Below the pieces are notes generated by a model, which was not told the DNA's origin, did not search any database, and worked only from the letters and a program-made list of their open reading frames with translations. Source: Spinacia oleracea (Eukaryota; Streptophyta; Magnoliopsida; Caryophyllales; Amaranthaceae). Taken from it: a stretch of DNA of 64,000 bases. The stretch is taken from contig NC_079487.1 in the NCBI RefSeq assembly GCF_020520425.1, forward strand, positions 126,564,385 to 126,628,384. Direction: 5' to 3'. Shown piece after piece: positions 47,851 through 58,824 of this stretch. Made by a program: the position numbers and the translations under genes. Each line of letters begins with the position of its first letter. Position 1 is the stretch's first letter.

Positions 47851-50800
47851 ATGGGTTATCTTCCTCATCTTGCCACCTTCTTTACCCTAATCAACCTACT
47901 CATCTTCCATGGTAGTGTAAAAAAACACTCATCTTCCCTTTTTTACTCTATTATCGCTCCTGTTACACTGTATTAATTTATTTATTTTATTTTTTCAGGG
48001 TTTTCAGAGGTGATTCATGAAGACGGGTACACAGTGACAACAGTTTTTGATGGCAACAAAAACAAACTCAATATTAATCCTCACTCAGTGGCACCACGCC
48101 CAGGATTCAATGATCTCCTTCTCCTTGATTCATCCAACAGTGTTTTCTACACTGTTTCTCTTCCACTTTCCCAAGGTGACTGTTTTGATGCATTTTTGTT
48201 ACTTTATTTCTAATTTGGTGGGTTTTTTTTTTTTTTTTTTTAATTTCTATGAATACTGGATATTGTTAATTATTTTGAACTGTGTATTGAGAGGAATTGT
48301 TTATCTTATTTGTCGATTAGAAAGATATTAGCGTTCAAAATTGTGCATTAGAGACCCTGTAAACTGGAAATGAGTACGAGTAGTTCTCTTTGGAACGGAG
48401 GAATTAATTGATTATTTCAGTTCAAGCTTAGAAAAAATGCTTGTTTTACAAGAAATTCCAAAGTTCAATACCTTGAAATTTTTCTATGTTTGGTACTTGT
48501 ATTCGAGTTGAAGTAACATAAGTTATGATCTGTGAGGTTCCTGTTGGTAATGTTCTCTTTTACAAAGTATTTTAAATATCTGGTGTTTTTTTTTCCCTCG
48601 TCTTCAGAGAGTTTGGTGAAGAAGTTTTCTGGAAATGGGGTGTCCAAGTACTCTGATGGTGATGCAAGTTCAGCTACTTTTAACAAACCCAGAAGCTTTA
48701 CTATGGATTTCAAGGGGAATGTATATGTTGCCGATAGGAGCAATTATGCTGTTCGAAAGATTAGTCCTTCAGGTTCATTTTACTTGACCTTCTTTTGTGT
48801 TTTGATCACCAATGTTCACAGTACTTTTATGCACCAACATGAGAACTTGTTTGCTTTAGTAGATCACTCATGAAAAAGATGAAAGTAGCATGACAGAAAG
48901 TTTAGTTTGATGGAAAGTGGTATTAATTATAAATCCGGGAAATTGTAGTATGAGGTAAGTTCACATTGATGGAAAGAAGGTAAAGATGATTTTGTCAATA
49001 TCAATATGTATGTCATATAGAAAAAGTATTGTAGAATCGATTCCTTAATCTTAAGGGTTTAATTTGTGTAATTGGAAAACTCTGCAATTTTGAATTTAGA
49101 TAAAAAATGCGAAAATTTTGATGCGTGTGGATTAAGAAGGGAGACCAAACATTTCTGACTTCATTCAGTTGGATCATTGTGTGAGAGTTTTAGGGACTTA
49201 AAATGGTGCAATGCTGACAGCATGAAATGAATCTATCAATATATCATGCTTGCTCATAATTATTTGCTTAGACAGTGTGAATTAGGTTAACATCATTTCG
49301 CAATATCCAGTACACTTGAGATGATTTTTGTCAGAGAAGGGAACTTTCATATGATCCTTTTATCCAGTAGAAGCTAACATTTCTAGTAAATAAAAAGCTG
49401 ATGGTTGTATGAGGAACTTATCACACTGCTCCGCTGGACATGTTTTCTTATGCAATTATGTTTTCATTGACTGACCTTTGAATTTTCTGTTGAGGCTCTA
49501 AAAGGTGATATAACTGTGTTGACTTCTCTAAAGGTGTCACTACTATTGCGGGAGGTTACCCAAAGCCTGGTCGTGCTGATGGCCCTGGAAAAAATGCAAC
49601 TTTTTCTCCAGATTTTGAGCTAAGCTTTGTTCCTGAGATGTGCGCCCTGCTGATTTTGGACCACGGGAATAAATTAATCCGCCAGATTGATCTGAAGCAG
49701 AAGGATTGTGTTTACTCTCGATCTGGTATCCCTAATCTCCTGTGTTGATTTGAGAGTCAAGTAGTGAAGTTGTTAACTTGTTATATGAAAGTTATATTCC
49801 TCGAATATCAAACTAAGGTTGCGTTCTGTTAGACTTATTTTGACTGAACTTAACTTAACTGAACTTATTTTATCTGAAAACACTTTCTTTTTGTTGAAAT
49901 AAACTTATGTGTGTGTGGAACTGTCTGGAAAAAAAAACTTATTTTTGCTGAACTTATGTTATCTCAACTTATCTGAACTTAACTGAACTTATTTTATCTG
50001 AAATAAGTCAAAATAAGTCGAACAGAACAGAGTCGCAGTCCTCTTCCACCAACTCACAATGCAACCCCCCTCTCCACACACCCCCACTCCTCAAAGAGAA
50101 ATAAGGAAGCATTGTGTAAGATTGGCAGTTCCATATATCCTGACTTATGGTTAACTGTTGTCAACTTGGTAGTTCCGTATATCTTGTGCGAGACTGCTAG
50201 TGCTGTCAAATTGTGTAAGATTTCATACATTCGGGTGAAGGGTGAATCAAGCGATCCCTGCCTCTCTCCGCTTTGTTATCCTCCCATCACATTCTTTTGA
50301 ACAGAAAAGGAACCAAATTTTATTTCAATATTTCTATGCTTATTTTTTCATTATAGTGATGAGGACTTTTTGGTTCCATAGAGAACTGAAGAGTTTAAGA
50401 AAAAATGCTCAAATTATTTTTGCCTATTGTGTTATCGTGCCTCTTGGTAAATTGTCAGCAGGAAGAACTTCATGAGTTATTATTAATGACCAAACTGATA
50501 CTGACAAATTCCTTTTTCCCCTGAATAATGGGCATGTGAAGTGATACTGCCAAATCCTTGCTTCAACCCGTCTAAATTGACAAATTCCTTTTTCCCCTGA
50601 ATAATGTCCATATTTATTTAGGTACTTTGAGGTCCACTACAGTATGGGTAGCAGCAATTGCAATTTCATGCTTGGTTGGGTTGCTAGTTGGATTTGCAGT
50701 CCGTCCTTACATAATTCGGACTGTAAGTGCCGCTTCTATTTATTTGTTTTTCAATTGTATGCTCGGACTTCACAAACCTTTATTAAGAAAATATCTGTAG

Positions 50801-51308
50801 ACAGGAAGTATACAAACTCCTCAACAACAGCAAGTCATGGACATCTTACCGAATGAATCTGGGGAGAACACTGATGCACTTCTTCGGCAGCAGAAGCGCA
50901 CTTGTTAGTTCAGCAGTCAGATTTTTGAGGCAACTTATTATGCCCTTTTTTACTCTTCTATCCCTTATGTTTAGCTTTATGATGAAGAGCTTTTATCCTA
51001 GTTCTACTTCTAGTGTTGTATGTAAGGAGTATGTTTCTCTGTTAGATTCTGACAACTCGAGTAGTAGTTCTGAGTGTGTTTTGTCTCGAAAATATGCTGA
51101 CCAGTTGAAGGATTTGATCGTTTTTAATGGAGATTTAGGGTCATTGAACATGAGTAATAAGCACGAAGATGTGACGGAGAGAGATGAACACCATCATGGA
51201 AAGATTGAAACTCTGATCAAAGCTAATATGGAAAACTTCAATGTGGATGCACCGGCTGTATTTCAGGAAGCCTTCCTTGGGGTCTCTACCGTAGTCAAGA
51301 GGAGATGA
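47851..51308 (+). CDS. NHL-repeat membrane protein
   Basis: A plant NHL-domain protein of 399 aa with six coding exons: 47851-47911, 47999-48175, 48608-48772, 49534-49725, 50622-50722, 50805-51308. All are GT-AG and in frame. There is a signal peptide (about 1-21, MGYLPHLATFFTLINLLIFH). NHL/beta-propeller-like repeats follow (about 80-198), with NKPRSFTMDFKGNVYVADRS and a second block containing VTTIAGG, DGPG and ILDHGNKLIRQID. A transmembrane helix (about 203-228, VAAIAISCLVGLLVGFAV) is encoded in exon 5, and a second hydrophobic segment lies at about 276-292. The tail is acidic and Ser-rich. Homologous plant proteins have the same order; their role is poorly known. At exon 6 a second possible acceptor 4 nt upstream would give a shorter C-terminus. 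Confidence 0.85.
49817..50037. mobile_element. AAGTTCAGATAAG-type MITE in an NHL gene intron
   Basis: The inverted ends share TTCTGTT.GACTTATTTTGACT. Repeated CTGAACTTA words lie inside. It sits in intron 4 of the NHL gene. Confidence 0.65.
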
Positions 51309-51895
51309 ACTATTTTTTTTTAATTGGCTGTTGTAAATGAATGTCTACTTTTCTGTCGCTTTCTTAAATGACATTCTCTTTGTATCACACTCTCCAATTT
51401 CATATTAGATGATTTAATCACATTTTCCAATTTCATACTGAGTATTAGATGATATAATGAGTATGTATGTTCAGGATTTATTAATTGTACATTAGCATTA
51501 GGGGGAGAAATATTTTATATGGAGTAAATAATATGGCATGTCAAATAATAATTTTAGAATATATGTGCGTGTACGAGATATAAACTAGTATCATATTATA
51601 AATTTATAATCAATTATTACCATGTGTAATTAGAAGGTTTTACATGATTTTTATGAAATATGTTAATTATTTTATTATAGGATGTTTGTCACATTTGCAG
51701 CTAGTGTCTTGACAAATGTATAATATATTGAGCGTTCAAAATGTTATTTTTAATGTTTACCACTTAAAAAAACTTAATTATTATAGTACGATGTTTAAAT
51801 TACACTGCGTATGCACTAAGATTTCATATATATTACACCTGTTAAAACTTAATATCTCCGAGACGTGTGTCAAATATAATGTTTTGAACAATATA
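51309..51895. other. 3' flank of the NHL gene
   Basis: AT-rich downstream DNA that probably contains the 3' untranslated region. No further feature is recognised. Confidence 0.5.
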
Positions 51896-52216
51896 CTCCC
51901 TCCGTCCCGGAATACTTGACCTGTTTTCCTTATCGGGCCGTCCCTTAATACTTGACATGTTTCTAAAAATGGAAATATTCTAACAATATTATATTATTTC
52001 TCACTCCACCCCTATTAACCCACCCACCACCTACAAAAAAATAATTAAAAATTCAACCCCTACTCTCCCCCAACCCCACCTCTTAACACACCTCCCACTA
52101 ACTACATTAAAATAATACCCACTATCAACTACTACCTATTAAATTAAATAATTCAATTCAAGTCCCTTAAACTCTGTGCTGGTCAAACCGGGTCGAGTAT
52201 TCCGAGACGGAGGGAG
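51896..52216. mobile_element. Stowaway-like MITE
   Basis: The ends CTCCCTCCGTCCCGGAATAC and, reverse-complemented, CTCCCTCCGTCTCGGAATAC are flanked by TA (51894-51895 and 52217-52218). It is 321 bp and non-coding. Confidence 0.88.
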
Positions 52217-52415
52217 TATATATTAATATTAAATGATGTGTATAAATATCTCAAACTTATTCTTAGTTGGTGATGAATCAGTTATATTTGTTAACTAACA
52301 AATTATTTTATATACTATGTATGTTAATTAATCTAGAATTACAATCAAATATCGGTTAACAGTTTAGGCCAAACATAGGTAAACTCCGGGTTACTTCATA
52401 AGCTAATAGATTATA

Positions 52416-53033
52416 GGATTTTTTGTTATAAAGGACCTTATATAAGATTGTTTGTGGGATAAAGGACCTTATATAAGAAAAGTGGCATTTTAGGACCTTA
52501 AACTTTGTTTTTTTTGTTGACTAGGACTACTTGCCGGATTATAGGAGTTGACCCTCGTTTCACCCCTCGATTCCTACTGCTGATGCAAATTATTTCCAAG
52601 AGGATTATGATTGAAGTTACTTACAAGGGTGAACTGAAGCAATTTGCTCCAGAGTCTATCTTGGTTTAAAAGTGAAGATGCAGTTGTTACAGTTCCTGCC
52701 TACTTCAATGATGCCCAGCGGGCAGCGGCAAGCAACGAAAGATGTTGGTGTTATTGCTGGATGGATTGAACGTTATGCGGAAGAATTTGGTTCATGAAAA
52801 AAAAAAGAAATTTGGGATTTTTTTTAAAAAAAAACAACTAAAGGCTACGTGTCAATTTCCGGCTGTCATGTGTGCAAGTCAAGGGGTGAAATATGGGTCA
52901 ACTCCAATAATCCGGTGGGTGGTCCTAGTCAACAAAAAAACAAAGTTTAAGGTCCCAAAATGTCACTTTTTTTATATGAGGTCCTTTATCACACAAACAA
53001 CCTTATATAAGGTCTTTTTTTTTAAAAAAGTCC
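52416..53033. mobile_element. Pack-MULE carrying an Hsp70 gene fragment
   Basis: Long terminal inverted repeats of about 150 bp (52416-52572 and about 52865-53033) share AAGGACCTTATATAAG, GACCTTAAACTTTG, GTTGACTAGGAC and GGAGTTGACCC. They are flanked by an exact 9-bp duplication TAGATTATA (52407-52415 and 53034-53042), the Mutator hallmark. Between them lies captured coding DNA of Hsp70 type (52607 to about 52785). The element is 618 bp, lacks transposase, and is therefore non-autonomous. Confidence 0.87.
52607..52785 (+). pseudogene. Hsp70 gene fragment inside the Pack-MULE
   Basis: The first piece reads MIEVTYKGELKQFAPE, like the Hsp70 ATPase-domain stretch before EEISSMVL. About 25 residues are then missing, and the sequence resumes in another frame with EDAVVTVPAYFNDAQR, a highly conserved Hsp70 motif. 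After a short insertion, QATKDVGVIAG and LNVMR follow. It matches cytosolic or ER (BiP) Hsp70 better than organellar types. The fragment has internal deletions and insertions and cannot encode a working chaperone. Confidence 0.82.
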
Positions 53034-53494
53034 TAGATTATATGATAGTTATTGTTGTAAGTGACTAATTTCTATGGTATATATTGGCTGCTAGAAACTG
53101 TATAAATTTCAAATACTTAATCTAAAATATGAGATGTATGTTTGAATTAGATTATGGGTAGAATTTGATTATGTATACATATATAGGAAATGCTCTAGAT
53201 AAGTTGGTAAAAATATTGCTAGTAAAAGTATTGATGAATCTTTTAATTCTTTATGTATTTTTAAGGTTAGTTATTGCTACCATAAAATACAATAAGTTAA
53301 ATAATGACAAAAATTATATATTAATGAATTAATATTAAAAGAAAGGTCAATCAATGAACGACATTTATCATCACATTGATTTCCTCTCTTTTAGTATATT
53401 ATATAGATATAGATAGATTTGACTCAAGTTTTATCCAAAAGTCAGCCGAGCTTGGAAAATATTTACCTTTCATATGATCTCTCCTATATACTAC

Positions 53495-54142
53495 CTAGGT
53501 TGCACCAAACCGGATACGGACACAATACAGGTACGGGGATACGCCATCTTAAAAATGACGGACACGGGGACACGGGAAAAAATAATATTAAAATAATATA
53601 ATATATCAAAAAAAGATAAAATTAGAATCATTAATAAAATAATATGCAAAAAGTAATTAAATTTATTAACGACATTCAAATAAGAAAATCGAACTATTCT
53701 ACACAAAATGATACGATAATGACACAATAATCATCTCCTCCTACATCCCACACTCCTCCTAGAAAGTAGACGGAGATTATTGTGAATGAACACCAAGCCT
53801 TCATAAACATAAGATCAGATTCACATGATGGATGGAAAAACCCACAAAGGAGACCTTAATTAATGTCATGGTGGCTTGTGAATCTGGTCCTATGTTTATG
53901 AAGGTTGTTGATTGCTCATGAGGCCTTAATAGTAATCTGAAATATTAATTAATAATGAAATATGTGTTCAAGACGTGTCCATCGTGTATCCGGCCGTGTG
54001 TCTCGTGTCCTAATTTTTTGAAAAACCCGGATACGTGATTTCGCGTGTCGGACACATATTTTCGCGTGTCCAAGACGTGTCGGTGTCCAATACGTGTCGG
54101 ACACGGGACACGGCAGCCCAACGGTGTGTCTGTGCTTCCCAG
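53495..54142 (+). mobile_element. hAT-like MITE, CTAGGnnGCAC family, copy 2
   Basis: The ends CTAGGTTGCACC and, reverse-complemented, CTGGGAAGCAC are flanked by the exact 8-bp duplication TATACTAC (53487-53494 and 54143-54150). The interior has GGACACGGGGACACGGG and GTGTCGGACACG words near the ends, as in copy 1 (17222-17902), but runs in the opposite direction. It is 648 bp. The right-hand duplication overlaps the first base of the neighbouring Stowaway MITE. Confidence 0.82.
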
Positions 54143-54149
54143 TATACTA

Positions 54150-54593
54150 CTCCCTCCATTTATTTTTGTTCTTTACGTTTTTTCTTGGGTGTTTCAAAAG
54201 TTATTTACATTTCCTTTTATATTATCACATAAATGCTTCAATCTTCTATCAAAATTTAAGTCAAGTGATTATTTTAACCAATTAAATTCATTGGATCATC
54301 TGATCTCTCACATTTTTTTATTGGGACATTAATGTTTCAATATTCTATCAAAATTTGTGTCAAGTGATTATTTTAACCAATTAAATTCATTGGGTCATTT
54401 GATCTCTCACACTTTTCTATCAGGATATTGAATTTTTCTCATTTTAATTTTGACAAGAGTGAAAACATTATAAATTAACGTATTTTGTCTTGTTTAAACA
54501 ATAAAAAAAATGAAGGAATCTCAATGCACATTAATTAGTCGTTAATAAACATGTAAAAGATCAAACGTAAAAAACAAAAAGAAACGGAACGAG
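54150..54593. mobile_element. Stowaway-like MITE with an internal duplication
   Basis: The ends CTCCCTCCATTTATTTTTGT and, reverse-complemented, CTCGTTCCGTTTCTTTTTGT are flanked by TA (54148-54149 and 54594-54595). Inside, a block of about 90 bp with TATCAAAATTT, AAGTGATTATTTTAACC and ATTGGxTCAT is present twice in tandem (about 54243-54315 and 54333-54418). Confidence 0.75.
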
Positions 54594-54680
54594 TATAATA
54601 ATACAAGTAGATATGTAGGGAATTATTTGAATACGGATACTTGTTTGCCGAGTATTGCCTACAAGTGCACAACAACGAAG

Positions 54681-54800
54681 TCGGGTTTCATCCCGGAATA
54701 CTCGCACCGTTTTGACTTTTTGCAATATTCACATAATTCACTTTGTATAATGGCAAGCTTGCCCAGTAAAAACGGTGCAAATATTCCGGGACGAAAAGAG
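54681..54800. mobile_element. Short Stowaway-related MITE
   Basis: TTTCATCCCGGAATACTCGC on the left and, reverse-complemented, TTTCGTCCCGGAATATTTGC on the right both continue ACCGTTTT. It is about 120 bp. TA follows on the right, and the left end is less clear. Confidence 0.6.
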
Positions 54801-55024
54801 TACTACATATCTTATCAATGATTACTACTACTAATGCGTAGTAATTTAAGTAGCGTACAATTCTCCCAAGATAATTCAAGTACAGAATGAATTGAACCAT
54901 AATTGGTCAACGAAGAAGGCGATTAAAAACCCAGGAGAAGAGCGAAAATTGGTTTGTAATTATATGTACATTTCCGACTTACGAAATAGTATTGGACTCA
55001 CTCTTGGTCAATATTTAGACCAAA
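54801..55024 (-). other. Probable 3' flank of the SWEET gene
   Basis: Downstream DNA of the SWEET gene on the minus strand. No other feature is seen. Confidence 0.4.
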
Positions 55025-57163
55025 TTAACAATCATCTACTGGACTAAGCTTAATGGTTCTGAATCTTTCTACACAATAGTAGCCAATGTACAAAAGAAAC
55101 TGGATACAACCAATTAGTGCGCCCAAGCTATTCTCAATCTGCGTACCATGAACATGACAAAGGGAGAAAACGGATTAGAGTATAATCACATAATATAATT
55201 AACAAATTAGAAACATTAAGAATTAAGTAATTACCAGAATGTAAGGATCGTACTTGACTAAGGCATATACACTCCATACGAGTCCATTGAGAAAACAAAC
55301 CAGGGAGTAAAGTAGTAGCCTTGATTTTACATTCTTTGCTCTAATGGCCTTGACCTGTTGGGAGTCCAAAGGATTTTAATGATTCAAATACATAAATTAT
55401 GACTACTTGTTCTAGAAGGACAGAGTCTACGTACTTCCTCCATTCTTATTTACACGAAACATACGAAGTATTAAGAAGAGGTAAAAGAGAAAGTTAAAAG
55501 GACAAAAGTGCCCCTTAACAACAACCAACCAACCATCACTTCCACCAAATCACCAAAAAAAAGTGAGGGTAAATATGACAATGTACCATACAGAACTTTC
55601 CCATAATAGAATTGTGTCAACTAAAAAGGAATTTCCTAAAAGGAAATTGTGTAATGTAAATAAGAACGGAGGAAGTATATTCATAAAAACATTGAGAAGT
55701 AAGATTTATACCGTAATGCCGAGATCTAAACCATAGAGTATGATCCCAAAGAAGACACAAAAGAACCCAACATAGCCAGACCTCGTAGCATGGCTGTCGA
55801 AAGTCACAAGTGTGCTCCACACTAAGCCAGCCAGAAACACAAACTCTGCAATATAATGCAGCACCATTGACCTCTGAATTGCAAAACCAGGAATCAGAAA
55901 GCTAGCTACCAATGCAACTACATTAACTAAAATTAATTAATTAATTAGAGGGTCGTTTTCTTCTTACCCTCGTTGTTTTGTTAGTGTTTACGTAGTATAT
56001 AATGTTGAAGATTATATACATAACCAACCCAACACTATTGACGGTGGTAACAGGAATGCTGTGTGGGTGCACAAATGGCATCGAGTAGAACACCCACATG
56101 ATACTGTGGATTATACCAACAGCAAGAGGATGATATTTGAATTCGTCCACTGATTTATTCTTCCAAATTCTCCAAATTGTAGGCCTAAAAAACAATTCAA
56201 AAAATATAAATCAAAAAAGTTGATGGTCACATCCAAAGCCAATAAATCTAGCAAAAGATACCCCATATTATTCAACATAATTTTTAAATTTTAAGCCAGT
56301 TTTATTCAATTTCTGGACTGTATGGAACTATGGATAGATGAGCGTTAACTTTATCAAAATTCAAGTAATTTCCCCCGATAAGGTAAATCTGGATGTGGAT
56401 AACCATTTTCTAAAGTTACCAAACATAGCATGAGCCTTAAGTTTGCAAAAGTTTTGAAGTTGTATAAGAATCTAAAGAGATCGAAAATAATCTAAACTAG
56501 CAAATCAATAAATTCGTTCATCAATTAAAAACCAAAAAACGTACAGTAGTGAGGCGAATACGAAGAAAGAGGTGACGTTTCCTGCAAAATTAACAAGTCA
56601 AAATAAATTAAGTTAGTACAAAAAGTATTAATCAAAATACATGTTTTGCAATAAACCACTAAATAAGTCCAAGCAATTCAATAATAAAATTACAAAGTAC
56701 TTAAAAGGAACCAAATATACGGCCTATACTATGCTTTACCACCTTTTTTTTATATACAGACCACAATACCGGAAACCTCCATTTTTGAAACCCCCTCCAC
56801 AATAGAAAACCTAAAAAGTGAATTACATGTTTTGCAATAAGCCACTGAGTTCAAGCAATTAAATAAATAAAATTACAGAGTACTTAAAAAGAACCAAGTA
56901 TATCGCCTATGGCTATGTTCTACCACCTTTTTCATATAAATACAGACGCTGAACCAAATTGAATTACGAATTTATTTCAAAACATTTCATGCCAGAAAAC
57001 AAAACTGCTTGTAGCATCAAACTGAATCAAGAATATAGATAAAATTAGTGTACAAAGGAAAGTCAGTCTCAAAAAAATGAAAAGAAATTTAACTTTAGAG
57101 AGGTGGAAAGAAGATCATACCAATAACTCCAAGAACAATCAGCATATTTTCTGAATTCACCAT
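55025..57163 (-). CDS. SWEET family sugar transporter (MtN3/saliva)
   Basis: Bidirectional sugar uniporter family, 230 aa, six coding exons: 57163-57121, 56581-56545, 56184-55968, 55873-55712, 55354-55235, 55138-55025. All are GT-AG and in frame. The first MtN3 repeat (about 9-95) has ASLLPTIWRIWKNKSVDEF, YHPLAVGI, SIMWVFYS and VTTVNSVG. The second (about 100-220) has RSMVLHYIAEF, GLVWSVYALVKYDPYILIENSLG and YIGYYCVERF. Seven membrane helices are expected. The pore asparagines (VNSVG, IENSLG) and both tryptophans are present. Only the first-half prolines of the family's proline tetrad are kept; the second half reads YGLDLGIT and KSRLLLYSL where YxxPL and YMPFFLSL are usual. The tail after helix 7 is very short. 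It is closest in feel to clade II SWEETs, a weak inference. Confidence 0.9.
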
Positions 57164-58040
57164 CTTTGCTTGTGTCAAAAATCAGCAAGATCAGAGAGAA
57201 TGAACTTGATCAGAAGAGCAAAAATGAAAAACAAAGGAAGAGCAAAAATGAAAAACAACAGTAAAGTTAATGAAGAAACACGGTATGCGATATGGCACAA
57301 CATATGTAGTGCTTAAGATCTATTCCCACCAAAATACGCCTAATTTATGGGAATCCCTTTAATTTATTTTGATACGAACTAACATTGAATTATCTGATAA
57401 TAATTTATGATAAAGATTTGAGTTATTAACACTCTGCATTGTTTTAATTGTTTGAGGGAAAAGGGAGGGTGGGTTAGAACTTAGAACATTTAAGATCAAT
57501 TGCAAATTTGCAATCCCATGAAAACTACGGTATCGTGATCATATCTGGTACTGAATCAAGGGATAGATGGAGAATAATTAGGCTGAGATATTTTCCGTCT
57601 TAATATTTGCAGACAAAACAAATGGATAAATACAACTAAGCCAATGATGTGGTGAGCATTAAGGGTCTCAGCATAGGCATAGGTAATGTACAACCTACAA
57701 ACAATAAACATTTGAGCTAGTGTGCTGAGTCAGTGGGATGTGCGATAAAGCCAAACTTGATAATCTAAGATACCAACATGAAGGTGGAACATTGAGCTAG
57801 CACTAGTACAAGAAAAATTAACTAATAACCAAATAGATATAAATCTTTTCCAAGTTCAATGTCCAAATTCATCCAACAAATACCAATGCAAACGAATTAA
57901 AGTCCCGAGTCAAGACTAAGAACAATCACAATTCGCAAATAAGAAGGCTATGGAAACTCAATGAATTTCTGTACTGAATGTTAAAAACGTTCTTAGAAGA
58001 CGACCGCTTAAGTAATATATTCACAAAAAACGAAAGATAA
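57164..58040. other. Upstream region of the SWEET gene
   Basis: AT-rich DNA above the SWEET start. No TATA box is assigned with confidence. Confidence 0.4.
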
Positions 58041-58050
58041 GAATACATAC

Positions 58051-58165
58051 TGTGTCAAATGCAATGGCAAGTGTTGTTGGTTCACTATCATTCACTTGTT
58101 TATCAGCAACTTGAATCTTCCTGGAAATATATCCACAATTACCACTACACTTGACTTGACCAAGC
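58051..58165 (-). other. Possible unrecognised coding exon
   Basis: On the minus strand a CTTGTAG acceptor, an open 115-nt stretch and a donor GTATGT line up. The open frame reads LGQVKCSGNCGYISRKIQVA then DKQVNDSEPTTLAIAFDT, with amino-acid use like real protein, but I do not know the family. It may be an exon of an unresolved gene or of a longer SWEET transcript, or a stray gene fragment. Confidence 0.3.
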
Positions 58166-58589
58166 CTACAAGAACAATCATAAGACCTATATTACTCGGA
58201 TTCGTGTACCCATGACCTAGCGTCAGCCTCTGCTATTTTATTTTATCAAAGTTTCATAATTTCAGTCCAAATAATGTATTAAGGGTTAATACCCTTGTCA
58301 ATACACATATCGGAGTCATGGCTAGTAACTACTATGCCTTTAAACTCACCAAATTAGAGTGTCCGATGTCACAACCATTCTAAAACCTCCATTCTAATCT
58401 GCAAAACAAGGAATATGATTTTTTTTATCGCCACATCCTCGAATCCCTCAAGATTTTGATTCTTTCCAGAATTACGGCGCAACAATATGAAATTCCGCAA
58501 CATACTATTTCAAATTAAGCATAAACACAAGCCAATTTTGCCAAATTAAATCTGAAAACTGAGAAATTAAATCTGCAAATTGAGAATAC

Positions 58590-58760
58590 CTGACACTCTG
58601 ACAGAAGAACTGAGATGAGATTTTGATCAAAATCAGCAGCTTAATTCCCCAAAAATTGAGAAAGCCCTGCAAAAAAGGAAGAATGATGTGGAAAATGCTG
58701 AATTATTGTAGCCATGGCGGAGCAAGATGGGGAGAGAGAGTGTGTCAGGTGTGAGAAAGA
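58590..58760 (-). other. Possible leader exon or short open frame
   Basis: A CT-rich stretch is followed by a GCCATGG start context (about 58715), a 24-codon frame, and then splice-like borders (TTTTTTGCAG at about 58668 and GTATTC at about 58590). It looks like the 5' end of a transcript running toward the SWEET gene, but I cannot connect it with certainty. Confidence 0.25.
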
Positions 58761-58824
58761 CGGAGATGTGGACGAAGAAGGAAGACAAACGAAGGGTTAT
58801 GTTGAATTGTGCGATCATCAATTA

